Origin: Synechococcaceae cyanobacterium SM2_3_1
GTDB lineage: Bacteria > Cyanobacteriota > Cyanobacteriia > Thermostichales > Thermostichaceae
DNA: 40,978 nucleotides
Reading direction: 5' to 3'
Assembly: GCA_012030715.1 (NCBI GenBank)
Contig: JAAUUJ010000016.1
Coordinates: 1 to 40,978 of the forward strand
Part shown: piece after piece, positions 31,484 to 40,978 of the stretch
Position numbering within the stretch: position 1 is the stretch's first letter
How the letters are laid out: each line of letters begins with the position of its first letter
Made by a program: the position numbers and the translations under genes
The notes under the pieces: generated by a model
Seen by the model: only the letters and a program-made list of their open reading frames with translations
What the model was told of the DNA's origin: nothing
Databases searched by the model: none

Positions 31484-31885
31484 GTGACAAGCGATAACCA
31501 AGATATCCCTGCGAAATTGCGGGAGAATGCGGATCAGGTGGTGAGGGTGGTGCGCGAGAAGCTTGAGGTGGAGCTGAGCTTTGATCAGGCCGGGGTGATC
31601 TGGATTGATGACTATATCCACCGTTTGCGAGAGCAAAACGCCACTGAGGATCGGTCGGGTCTGGTCAGCACTCTGGGAGCGTTTGTGGGTGAATCGATCA
31701 TCCAGACCTTTGGTGGAACCTGGATGGAGATCGATGGCATGTGGGGAGTGCAGGTGAATGACCGGGTCTGGGCCTGCCCCTTTGCCAAGGTTGCCAAGCA
31801 GTTTGAGAATGGACCTGAGGATTCGGTTGCGGATTTCTTTCGCACCGTTCCTGAGCTGGAGCAATACGCGATAGAACAACAATAG
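31484..31885 (+). CDS. hypothetical protein (possibly DUF3806-like)
   Basis: Intact 133-aa ORF with GTG start and TAG stop; LVSTLGAFVGESIIQTFGGTWMEIDGMWGVQV. Confidence 0.6.
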   Translation: MTSDNQDIPAKLRENADQVVRVVREKLEVELSFDQAGVIWIDDYIHRLREQNATEDRSGLVSTLGAFVGESIIQTFGGTWMEIDGMWGVQVNDRVWACPFAKVAKQFENGPEDSVADFFRTVPELEQYAIEQQ

Positions 31886-31909
31886 ACCAATAACAAACCA
31901 ATCTGCAGA

Positions 31910-32273
31910 ACTACGCTGTAGGTTTGGTGAACGTTCCATTGTTCCTGATATTGCCGTGTTTGCCTGGCAGCGAATTCCACGGCAGCAAGAGGGTCGAATT
32001 GTCAATGTTGTCTCGGCTGCGCCTGACTGGGTGATCGAGATTTTGTCTCCTGAACAAAGACAGATGAGGGTTACGAAAAATATTCTCCATGGTCTTCAAT
32101 ACGAAACTCAAATGGGCTGGTTGGTGGATCCAGAGGAAGCCTTGGTTCTGGTGTATCGCCCAGATCAACCCACAGAGCTGTGTGAGGTTATGGATTTGCC
32201 GTTACCAGTACCTGACTTCGCTCACGGCTTTCGGATCAGCTTGCAGGAGATATTTCAGTTTCTTTGTGAATAG
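31910..32273 (+). pseudogene. N-terminally truncated Uma2 family endonuclease
   Basis: FGERSIVPDIAVFAWQRIP...PDWVIEILSPEQRQMRVTKNILHGLQYETQMGWLVDPEEALVLVY; no N-terminal half. Confidence 0.75.
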
Positions 32274-32832
32274 TCAAAGTAACATCTTCGTAGAGATCTG
32301 AAAAGGAAACTCTCAATCCCAGGCTGGCTAGTGGAAAAGACTCATTAGTAGGAGTGTAGGCCTGAAAGAGCCATCCCTGCTCCTGCCGCTTGAAACTCTC
32401 AACTCGCTGGAGTTTGGTGTTGATCAGAATGTATTCCTCCAGACTTTCCAGGGTTTGGTAGTCGTTAAATTTGTCACCCCGGTCGAACGCTTCGGTGCTG
32501 TCCGAAAGAACTTCTACGATCAGCTTGGGAAAGCGCTTATAGATGGAGGTTTCTTGATCCCGAGGATCACAGGTTACGAGTAGATCGGGGTAGTAAAAGC
32601 AATTCCTTTCCTCTAGCCGGACTTTGATGTCGGCGAAGTACACCCGACAGTTTGATCCGCGCAGATGGATCCGGATGAGTGTTGCCAGGTTAAGAGCAAT
32701 AGTGTTGTGAGCATCGGTGGTCCCTGCCATGGCAAAGACTTCACCATTGATGTACTCATGCTTGACAGAGTTTTGTGCTTCTAGATCAAGATATTCCTCT
32801 GGGGAAAGCGGAGGCTGGGGGGAAGCCACCAT
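32236..32832 (-). CDS. Uma2 family endonuclease
   Basis: LSPEEYLDLEAQNSVKHEYINGEVFAMAGTTDAHNTIALNLATLI ... YYPDLLVTCDPRD ... PKLIVEVLSDSTEAFDRGDKF. Confidence 0.92.
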   Translation of the reverse strand: MVASPQPPLSPEEYLDLEAQNSVKHEYINGEVFAMAGTTDAHNTIALNLATLIRIHLRGSNCRVYFADIKVRLEERNCFYYPDLLVTCDPRDQETSIYKRFPKLIVEVLSDSTEAFDRGDKFNDYQTLESLEEYILINTKLQRVESFKRQEQGWLFQAYTPTNESFPLASLGLRVSFSDLYEDVTLTIHKETEISPAS

Positions 32833-32956
32833 GTTTGGATCCTCCGGTATAGAGAGGGACAGGGATCAGACGTTCTGAATTTAGTGTTGGCTGGTGTGGA
32901 TCTGCTTCTAGAATAGGCGTGTGCGATTGTTTGGGATCAAAGGCTACGGGGGTCTC

Positions 32957-33469
32957 ATGTTTGCCATCACGCTGGAATGGGTCCAGGGGCAGGTGTTGCA
33001 ATCGCAGACGATCAATACCGCGCAATCCACCCTTTCTCCTGGGGTCGTGCGTTTAGGGCGAGATGATCAACAATGCGATATTGTCGTTGCTGATCCGGAA
33101 GGCACCGTCTCTCGTCTGCATGTGGAAATTTATCAGGATCCCCGTTCTCAAGCCGTAATGTTGCGCAATCTAACGCGGGCTAGACCGGAAGGGAAGCGGA
33201 ATCCTGCCTATGTGGATGGCCAGAGAGTTGTTACCGAAGCGGTGTTTCTGCAGGCGGGTCAGCAAGTTCGTTTGGGAAAGGTTCAGTTGACGGTGCGGGA
33301 TCTACGGCTTCTCGGTGCTCCAGGCTCATCTCCGGCTGAAACCTATGGTGTTGTCTGTCCCAATGGTCACCTTCTCTCTTATGACTATCTGGGGTTGGTC
33401 TGTCCCCACTGTGGTGAGGCGGTCCAGGCAGGGGATACCGTCAGTTTCCATCAAAAAGTGGATCCGTAG
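32957..33469 (+). CDS. FHA domain protein with C-terminal zinc-ribbon-like motif
   Basis: VRLGRDDQQCDIVVADPEGTVSRLHVEIYQD (FHA); CPNGHLLSYDYLGLVCPHCGEAV. Confidence 0.85.
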   Translation: MFAITLEWVQGQVLQSQTINTAQSTLSPGVVRLGRDDQQCDIVVADPEGTVSRLHVEIYQDPRSQAVMLRNLTRARPEGKRNPAYVDGQRVVTEAVFLQAGQQVRLGKVQLTVRDLRLLGAPGSSPAETYGVVCPNGHLLSYDYLGLVCPHCGEAVQAGDTVSFHQKVDP

Positions 33470-33506
33470 ATAGATCCGTAAAGTTCGCAAGTTGCAACAC
33501 TAAGTT

Positions 33507-35518
33507 ATGAAGATGGGTGGATCCGTGCAAGTCAAGCTGTGCTGGGATGACGCTGTTAAGGGTGAACAACATCTGGTTCTCACCCCACCCATTGCTCTGG
33601 GACGGGATCCGGAGGCGATGCAAGCAGCGTTACCCGGCCAGAATCCCGCCACTGTTTTTCTGCCCAGTAAGCGGGTGTCTCGCTTTCATGCCCTCATTCG
33701 CGAGATGGAGGGACAGGTGCTGCTAGAGGATCGCAGTAAGAATGGTTCGCTGGTGAATGGAGAGCAGTTGTTAGAGGGGAAATGGATCTTAAGCAGTGGC
33801 GATTGCTTAACCATTGGCCCCTACCGCATTTCTGTTTTGCTGCTGCAGCCTGTTTCTCTCAGCGGAGCCGCCGAGGTGGAGACTATTATTGAAGATGACG
33901 AATCACCGGACACCCTTCAGCTCCAGCAACCTCCCACCCTGATCCTGGATGAGGATCCTGCCGTGACTTCCCCCCAGGTGTTCCCGGATCCAGCTGTTTT
34001 TCCTCCGTCTGATTTTCAACATGCTGAGTACCTGCCGTTGCGGGTTCTCTATATCTCTGGGGATCCGGTGCTGGAAAAAGATTATGTGGCGATCGGGGGA
34101 GGGCTGGGGAGCTTCTGCTGGGTCGATACCCTGCGTATTTATGGCATTTCTGCCCACCAGATTGCGGTAATTGGTTTAGAGCAACACCCCTACGCCCGCT
34201 ATCGACGTCTTTGTCAAAACTCCCAGATCCCAGATCACGAACGACTGCGCTCAGGATCCGATTCCGCACCCGATAACTTCTGGGGTTGGCCTGGTTATGC
34301 CTGGCGAGAAGCAGCCAGTCAACTGATCCGACTGCATCTTCTCAAAGGTTTGCGGATCCTGTGGCAGGTGTTTGCAGAGCCAGTTCTGGCGGAAACTTAT
34401 ACTCCTCAATCAAGGCGCGTCTTTGCCTCTCTGGATCGGGAGGCGGCACGAATTGGGTGGCAGCAGATGCTTCTGTATGGTCGGGTCCGTGGGATCCGTA
34501 AGACGGAGGATGGCCGTTATGCGATTGCCTACGCTGTTCCCCATCCTGATCGGCGGGAGCACTGTTATGTTCTGGCCCGCCATATTCATCTGGCTACTGG
34601 TTATCCCGGAGTTCGCTTTCTGCAGGATCTGCAGGACTACCGCCGCCACACTGGGGATTATCAATCGGTGGTCAATGCCTATGAAGCCCATGATCACATT
34701 TACAAACATCTGGAGGCTCATGGAGGTACCGTGATCATTCGTGGGCGTGGGATCGTGGCCTCCCGGATCCTGCAGCGACTTGACGAAGCCCGTCGTCACC
34801 ATCAGGGCATTAAAGTGATCCACCTGATGCGTAGCCCCAAGGCCAGTGGTAATCAGTACGGTCCTGCTCAACGACCGATTGAAAATCAGTGGGAATTTCA
34901 GCCCTTCAACTGGCCCAAAGCTTGCTGGGGAGGAGATCTGCGCGCTGTGCTTGAAAAGGCTTTGCCAGCACAACGGGGGGCTCTGCTCACGGATTGGGGG
35001 GGCACCACTACCGCTGATCGCAAAGATTGGCGGCAATTGATCAAGCGCGGATTGCAGGAGGGATGGTACAGCGTTCAATTTGGGCAGGTGGTGAAGGTGG
35101 ATCAGGGGGATGGCAAACTGCTGGCGGTGGTGAAAGCTCAGACCTATGAAGCCGAGATCAAAGTGGAGGCAATGTTTATTATTGATGCCACGGGTCTGGA
35201 CTCGGATATTCGTGACAATCCCCTTCTAGCGGATCTGGTGGATCACTATCACCTGCCCCTGAATCCCAGTGGTCGTCTGCAGGAAGCAATGATTTTGAAG
35301 TGGAGGGCATGGCCAATCAACAGGGGAGAATGTACGCCGCAGGGGTGGTGACATTGGGAGGATCCTATGCAGCCGTGGATTCCTTTTTAGGACTACAGTA
35401 CGGGGCTCAGCGATCGGTGGATGCCTTGGCCTTTCATCGTGCTCCAGGATTGCGTCACCTGAATGGATTTCGATCGATGGTGCAGTGGTTTAATTGGGCA
35501 ACAGAGCGCCAGCCTTAG
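33507..35518 (+). pseudogene. FHA domain fused to FAD/NAD(P)-binding oxidoreductase-like domain, single frameshift
   Basis: FHA: LGRDPEAM...VSRFHALIREMEGQVLLEDRSKNGSLVNGEQL; then YVAIGGGLGSF...GTVIIRGRGIVASRILQRL...FIIDATGLDSD. Frame changes near 35280-35300 (alternate frame NDFEVEGMANQQGRMYAAGVVTLGGSYAAVDSFLGLQYG). Confidence 0.82.
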
Positions 35519-35555
35519 TTATTAATCTCCCCGTAATGATCAATGAGGTAACTTT

Positions 35556-36092
35556 ATGACTCCGACTCTCTTGGGCCGCTGGCAAACCCGAATCCTGCTG
35601 CTGGCCACCATTGGTGTGCTCTGTTCTCTTCCCTTTGCGCTGCGCTGGATTGTGCGGGGGGATTTGACGATCGATTTCAGTTTCAATCCTTTTACCCTCT
35701 TTGGCCTGATCCGCAAACCCATCAGTAGCGCTCTGCCTTTTGATCCGGTGTATTTCTGGGTTCTCAGTTATGTGGCGGTGCTGGGGTTAGCCTGGGATGC
35801 CCTCTACACTTACCTGCAGCGCTTTTTCTGGGATCATGATTGGCCTGGGGTGGTGGCAATGGTGGGAGCTCTATTTGAAGGAGGTTTACTCCTGCTCTTG
35901 ATCAAGACAATTGGTTTGCCCATGATCCCTCGAGAGCTGGACTGGATCTGGTTTTGGGTTCACTATGGTTTTGTTTCGATAGCTGCTTATCTCTTCTCCT
36001 GGGCAGGCTTGCGGATCTTGTTTCCTCGAGCCCGCTATCGGGGGGGAGCCTGGCTGGGGGTTTGGCCGCGCCCGCAGTCTGCAAGCCGTTGA
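35556..36092 (+). CDS. hypothetical multi-pass membrane protein
   Basis: 178-aa hydrophobic ORF with about four predicted TM segments. Confidence 0.75.
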   Translation: MTPTLLGRWQTRILLLATIGVLCSLPFALRWIVRGDLTIDFSFNPFTLFGLIRKPISSALPFDPVYFWVLSYVAVLGLAWDALYTYLQRFFWDHDWPGVVAMVGALFEGGLLLLLIKTIGLPMIPRELDWIWFWVHYGFVSIAAYLFSWAGLRILFPRARYRGGAWLGVWPRPQSASR

Positions 36093-36102
36093 TCCCCAGA
36101 TT

Positions 36103-36435
36103 CTATCCCTTCTGCCTGAGTTCTTGGATCAACATCTCAGCCACTCGACTGAGTCGATCAACACTCTCTGCCTGTCTCTCAGTGATGGCTTCTCGTCTGT
36201 CCAGATCAGCGCGGAAACTCTCTTTCCAGAGTCGATCTTCTTCTTTCCAGCGTTGATCCTCTTGCTTCCAATGCCTGTCCTCTTCTCTCCAGCGTTGCTC
36301 TTCTTTTCTCCAGTGTCGCTCTTCTTCTCTCCATGCTGCATCAGCCTGCTGACCTACCGTGATCACCTCTGTCAGGCGGGCGATCTGTTCTGCTAGAGTC
36401 TCAATCGTGAATCCGTTCGAGTTTCCTTGGGTCAT
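36103..36435 (-). CDS. coiled-coil protein with heptad Trp repeat
   Basis: WREEERH-WRKEEQR-WREEDRH-WKQEDQR-WKEEDRL-WKESF: six 7-aa units from a 21-bp tandem repeat. Confidence 0.7.
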   Translation of the reverse strand: MTQGNSNGFTIETLAEQIARLTEVITVGQQADAAWREEERHWRKEEQRWREEDRHWKQEDQRWKEEDRLWKESFRADLDRREAITERQAESVDRLSRVAEMLIQELRQKG

Positions 36436-36743
36436 TGCATCTCCCCCAATGCATAGAGGAGTCTACTTCATTTTCTTACTGATATCCAGCAGGATCTTCT
36501 TCTGATTGATTATTCAATGCCTTGCAATAAATGCTTTTGTTCAGCCTGCTGCATAAAAATCATGAATGCGGGCCTCCTCCTCATCGCCACATTTTCTGTA
36601 GAATATCTGTTCCATCCTGGTGATCCTTGTCCGTGATCCAGAAGGGTTCACTTGGATAGCTTTTGAAATAAGCCTCAAGCATGTCCCGCGGCTCTTGAGA
36701 CATACTGGGACGTGATCCCCTTCGCACCACAGGACGGATCCTC

Positions 36744-38353
36744 ATGACTGAGCTGCTGGGTCAATTGCTAGATGGACGCTATCGAGTTCTGCGTCGGTTG
36801 GGACAGGGGGGCAGAGTGAAACCTATATTGCAGAGGATACCCGCCGTCCTGGAAATCCCGAATGTGTTGTGAAGCGGCTGAAAACGATCCATAAGGATGA
36901 AGAACGGCTCCAGAGAGCACGGCTCTTATTTCGACGAGAAGCGGAGGTCTTGCAAAAAAAGCTGTGCTGCCGCCATGATCAGATCCCAGAATTGCTGGCT
37001 TATTTTGAACAGGATGAAGAATTTTTCCTAGTGCAGGAACTGATCCGGGGTCATCCCCTCAGCCAGGAACTTCCTCCCCAGCAGCTCCGCTGGACTGAGT
37101 CACAGGTGATCTATCTCCTCCAGGATGTTCTGGGGATCCTGGCCTTTGTGCATCAGCAACAGGTGATCCACCGCGATGTCAAACCGGACAACCTGATCCG
37201 CCGTCACCGTGATGGCAAGCTGGTCTTAATCGACTTTGGGGCCGTGAAAACCTGTGTATTGGATCCCAGTCTTCAGGATATAGATCTGACGATGGCCATT
37301 GGCACGCTTGGCTATATGCCGCCGGAACAGGCTCAGGGAGAACCGTCTCCCGCCAGTGATCTGTACGCTCTGGGAATGATTGCGATCCAGGCTCTAACGG
37401 GAATTCCACCCCGGCAACTCCCAATGGATGCTCAGGGAGAAGTGTTCTGGCAAGATCGGCCAGAGGTGGGGGAACGGCTGTCCACCTTTCTCTCTACGAT
37501 GGTGCGCCGATCATCTCAACAACGGTACCGTCGTGCTGAAGAAGCAGCTGAAGCCCTGACCCTGATCACCCGTCCCCTGATCCAGCCTGCTGTACCGGAT
37601 CCGTCTCTGGATGCTCTGAAGGGGGAAACATTGACGGGCACAGCCTTGAATCTCACGCTTCCAGGAGCCATACCCTCACGTGCTGCTGCAGAGAAAAAAC
37701 GTCGCCTCTGGCCAGTGGCCGTTGCCTGTGTGATCGGAGTCACGGGGGTGGGTTGGGGTGGTTATCATCTCTGGAAAGAGTGGCAGGGGGCGGATCAGGC
37801 CCAGTCCTTATCACTATCCCCTGTTGACTCATCCAGTGGCCAGGGGGAAGTCAACTACAGCTTTCTGGACATGTTGCTGGCTGAGGCATAATGGCAGGCG
37901 GCAGATCAAGAAACGGATCGGAGTCTGTTGCGGGCGGCGGGTATGGAGCAGGTGGAGCGGTTAACCCCTGAACAGGTAGCTTCTTTACCCTGCCCTGATC
38001 TGAAAACGATTGATCAGTTGTGGCTGCACCATAGTCAGGGTCGCTTTGGGTTCAGTGTCCAAATGGCCATCTGGCAGCGTTATGGATCGCTTGCAGAGGG
38101 TTTTCGCCAGTTTGCTGAGGTAGTGGGTTGGCGGCACAAGAATCGATATCTTGAGTACTCCCAGTTCCCGTTTGATCTGGATGATGCCCTGCCAGGGTTG
38201 CTCCCGTTTGCGGCAGTCGCTCGGGGGGAATGGATGATGCAACACCGATCATTGGACTGGTGGCTTTACCGTGATCCCGTTTATTTTCAGGCTCTGGCTG
38301 ATCGGTTATCCGCCTGTCAGCTGCTGGATCCTGATCAGATTACTCCTGGATGA
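36744..38353 (+). pseudogene. Ser/Thr protein kinase - TM - GUN4 domain protein, interrupted by frameshift and stop
   Basis: MTELLGQLLDGRYRVLRRLGQGG | QSETYIAEDTRRPGNPECVVKRLK (frameshift at G6 run ~36810); HRDVKPDNL, DFGAVK; TM; MLLAEA*WQAADQETDRSLLRAAG (TAA 37889) then GUN4-like IDQLWLHHSQGRFGFSVQMAIWQ. Confidence 0.88.
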
Positions 38354-38383
38354 TCTGATGTTTCCTGTCTAGATCTTTATCGA

Positions 38384-39181
38384 TTGAGGGGTTATGCCTC
38401 CGGCAGGCTCCGCCATCGATGCCCCGAAAATCGACACCCTATCAAACAGGAATACATCATCCCTGCTGACACGCCCTATCCCGACTACTCCAAACATCAA
38501 AACGCCCTGACCAAAGCGAAAGAGGAGATTCCAGAGCTGAAAGCAGTTCACTCTCAAGTCTGGCAAGATGCCCTGAAGCGACTAGACAAGTCGTTCAAGT
38601 TCATGCAAGCGAGCGGGTTTGGATTTCCTCGATTCAAAAAGTTTGCTCAGTAGCGCTCGTTTGTTTTTCCGCAGTTCAAGTCGAATCCAGTCAACGGATC
38701 TGAGATCAAACTGCCGAAAATTGGAGCCATGCCCATTCACCTGCATCGACCCATTCCAGAAGGATTTGAGCTCAAGCAAGTTCGGGTCGTCTTCAAAGCG
38801 TCGGGTTGGAAACGGGGTGTCTACTTTGCCAAGGTTGACCCTAATGGCACAAGTCAAACTTGCCCTGATTGAGGAGCGCACACTGGTAAAAAGAAACTGA
38901 GTGAACGAGTGCATCATTGGGATGAATGTGGATATGTAACTGATCGAGATGTTGCTGCTGCTCAAGTCGTGGAACAGCGAGGACTTGTAGCCGTTGGACA
39001 GACGGTGATCCTGCCTGTGGAGGATGGGCCTGGGAACCCCGATGAAGCAGGAAGCCTCAAGAGCGATCTTGGGAATCAAGCACCGTACCCACTAGGGTCG
39101 GTATCTGGAGGATGTCACGGACAACTGATAGGCAAAGTACTATCACTTCAGTGTGACTCACTCAGTTTTGGGAGCTTCTAG
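38384..39181 (+). pseudogene. internally deleted TnpB/OrfB (IS200/IS605) remnant
   Basis: One frame with TAG and TGA stops: LTKAKEEIPELKAVHSQVWQDALKRLDKSFK...FGFPRFKKFAQ*RSFVFPQ...KLPKIG...GVYFA / DPNGTSQTCPD*GAHTGKKKLSERVHHWDECGYVTDRDVAAAQVVEQRG. Central RuvC region missing. Confidence 0.85.
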
Positions 39182-39231
39182 CCCCATTAAATCAGGGGAG
39201 TAAGATTGATCAGCATAGGTGAGAAAGAGTA

Positions 39232-40152
39232 TTGCAGCATCTATCCCAACAATGGCCCCGAGTGATCAAGCCTGGAGATCCTGAGTACCGGCAGATCCTG
39301 GAGATAGGCTCTCAGCGCACCTGTGTCCATCCCGCCAACCACCTCAATTGCATGACAGCCAAAGAGTGGATGCGAGCTCAGTCGGGGGTATGGCAGTTTA
39401 ACTATGAATCTCGAGATATTCGGGACAAGACGATTCATCCTGCAACGTTTCCGATTTCGCTGGCGCGGCGGATCATCGAGTTATTCACCCATGAGGGCGA
39501 ACTGGTGCTGGATCCGTTTGTGGGCAGTGGTACCACCCTGGTGGCTGCCCGTGATCTCAACCGGAATGCTGTGGGGTTTGATCTACAGGAAACCTATATT
39601 CACTGCTGTGAAGAGCGCCTGGCGGTGAATTCCCTCTTTAATCAAAGTCGTCAGGTGGCGATTCAGGACGATGCTCGACATATTCCCAGCTATCTTCATC
39701 CCGAAAGCCTGAGCCTGATCTGGACCTCGCCTCCCTATGCCAACCTGCTTAACCGCAAGCGTAAAAACAAATCTAGGCGCGGACCTGATCGTAAGAATGC
39801 CCAGATCGGCAAGGTGGAGCAGTATTCTCAGGATCCCCGCGATTTAGGCACCATGCCCTTAGATATCTACGCAGAGGTGATGGGAGCCATCTTTGCGCAA
39901 TTGCTTCCTTTCCTGCGTCCCCGCGCCCATTGTGTAGTGAATGTGCCGGATATGTGGTGGGAAGACGAACGGGTCACGATCCATATTGCAGTTGTGGATG
40001 CCCTTCGCCAGCAGGGGTACGAGCTTCGCAACATTATTATTTGGGATCGGACCAATATTGTAAACCGCATGGGAATCTTTGGCTGGCCTTCCAATTACAT
40101 TACGATGGGAATTACCTACGAGTATCTCCTGGATTTCTGGAGACCTGCGTAG
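39232..40152 (+). CDS. DNA methyltransferase (N4-cytosine or N6-adenine type)
   Basis: LVLDPFVGSGTTLVAARDLNRNAVGFDL (SAM motif) and LIWTSPPYANLL (catalytic TSPPY). Confidence 0.9.
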   Translation: MQHLSQQWPRVIKPGDPEYRQILEIGSQRTCVHPANHLNCMTAKEWMRAQSGVWQFNYESRDIRDKTIHPATFPISLARRIIELFTHEGELVLDPFVGSGTTLVAARDLNRNAVGFDLQETYIHCCEERLAVNSLFNQSRQVAIQDDARHIPSYLHPESLSLIWTSPPYANLLNRKRKNKSRRGPDRKNAQIGKVEQYSQDPRDLGTMPLDIYAEVMGAIFAQLLPFLRPRAHCVVNVPDMWWEDERVTIHIAVVDALRQQGYELRNIIIWDRTNIVNRMGIFGWPSNYITMGITYEYLLDFWRPA

Positions 40153-40180
40153 TTTACCCCCGGGAAGGATATAGAACTCC

Positions 40181-40978
40181 ATGGCACTGCTGACACTGCA
40201 ATCAGTTAAAAAAGACTTTGGAATTAAAGAGATTCTCAGAGATGCCAGCTTTAGCCTGAGTGAGGGTGAGAAAGTTGGGCTGATCGGAACCAATGGATCC
40301 GGTAAATCCACATTACTCAAAATGATCGCGGGGCTGGAGCCATTTGATAGTGGAGATCTGTGGATCAACCCTAAAGCAAAGATCATTTATCTTCCCCAAC
40401 AACCTGATGTAGATGAAGAGAAGACGGTGCTCGAACAAGTTTTTGCCGATTCTACAGAGCAAATGACATTAATTCGAGAGTATGAGCAGGTTTCCACACA
40501 CTTGGCTCAGGGACAAAGGAATGAAAGCCAGTTACTCTCACGTCTCTCCAGTTTGACGGAGCAAATGGATCGCACTGGTGCTTGGGATCTGGAAACCCAG
40601 GCCAGGATCGTACTGACCCAATTGGGTATAGCGGATGTGGAGGCACGTGTGGGAACTTTATCAGGAGGCTACCGCAAACGCATTGCCCTGGCCACTGCCC
40701 TGTTATCTACACCGGATGTGCTCCTGATGGATGAGCCCACCAACCACCTGGATGCAGCCTCAGTAGAATGGTTGCAAACTTATCTGCAACGGTTTCAGGG
40801 GGCTCTACTCCTGATCACCCACGACCGCTATTTTTTGGATCAGGTTACCAATCGAATTCTGGAAATTGATCGCGGTGATCTCTACTCCTACTCCGGCAAC
40901 TATGCCTACTACCTGACCAAAAAGCAGAAGCAGAAGAAGCCGCCAGCAGCAGTCAACAGAAACACGCAGGCCGCCTCA
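40181..40978 (+). CDS. ABC-F family ATP-binding protein (partial, runs off the window)
   Basis: MALLTLQSVKKDFGIKEILRDASFSLSEGEKVGLIGTNGSGKSTLLKMIAG ... TLSGGYRKRIALATALLSTPDVLLMDEPTNHLD. No stop before window end. Confidence 0.93.
   Translation, partial: MALLTLQSVKKDFGIKEILRDASFSLSEGEKVGLIGTNGSGKSTLLKMIAGLEPFDSGDLWINPKAKIIYLPQQPDVDEEKTVLEQVFADSTEQMTLIREYEQVSTHLAQGQRNESQLLSRLSSLTEQMDRTGAWDLETQARIVLTQLGIADVEARVGTLSGGYRKRIALATALLSTPDVLLMDEPTNHLDAASVEWLQTYLQRFQGALLLITHDRYFLDQVTNRILEIDRGDLYSYSGNYAYYLTKKQKQKKPPAAVNRNTQAAS

Noticed and set aside
36590-36704. 40-aa minus-strand ORF MSQEPRDMLEAYFKSYPSEPFWITDKDHQDGTDILQKMWR*
   Set aside because: Protein-like composition and a possible frameshifted tail, but too short and with no recognised family to claim as a gene.
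38866-38874. TGA in CPD-TGA-GAH of the TnpB remnant as recoding (Sec or Cys)
   Set aside because: The gene also has a TAG stop and a large catalytic deletion, so simple decay explains it.

Overview
The window is a cyanobacterial chromosome segment. The inference rests on a high-light-inducible protein, a GUN4 domain, a DUF4278 protein, the Zur/COG0523 gene set and many Uma2 genes. Left to right it contains: (1) an IS5-type transposase tail and a Uma2 gene split by a ~97-bp MITE-like insertion; (2) a five-gene, mostly overlapping operon (two P-loop/COG0523-like proteins, two metallophosphatase-fold proteins, a pentapeptide-repeat protein) behind a Zur-type palindrome; (3) a Fur/Zur regulator divergent from a Nik/Dpp-type ABC importer operon, with a second Zur-type box between them; (4) an unannotated 45-aa Hlip on the minus strand; (5) a TonB receptor + FecCD/FecE + binding-protein uptake operon; (6) a 17.4-19.7 kb graveyard of gene remnants; (7) an NMT1-like binding protein, a DUF4278 gene with a possible RBS-masking hairpin, hemE, a VOC protein, a fused 2Fe-2S/molybdopterin dehydrogenase and an alpha/beta hydrolase; (8) dnaN, a candidate oriC, dnaA, rpmH and rnpA, where the origin has nine exact TTTTCCACA boxes and a TAGx4 DnaA-trio tract; (9) an FHA / FHA-flavoprotein / membrane protein / Ser-Thr kinase-GUN4 cluster; (10) a decayed TnpB, a DNA methyltransferase and the start of an ABC-F protein. 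The strongest second-look items are the Zur operon with canonical and degenerate paralog pairs, the oriC architecture, the FHA-redox-kinase-GUN4 cluster, the MITE in Uma2, the excess of GGATCC with no HIP1 seen, and recurrent single-base frameshifts that may be sequencing errors. All calls are from reading sequence and translations; no database search was run.
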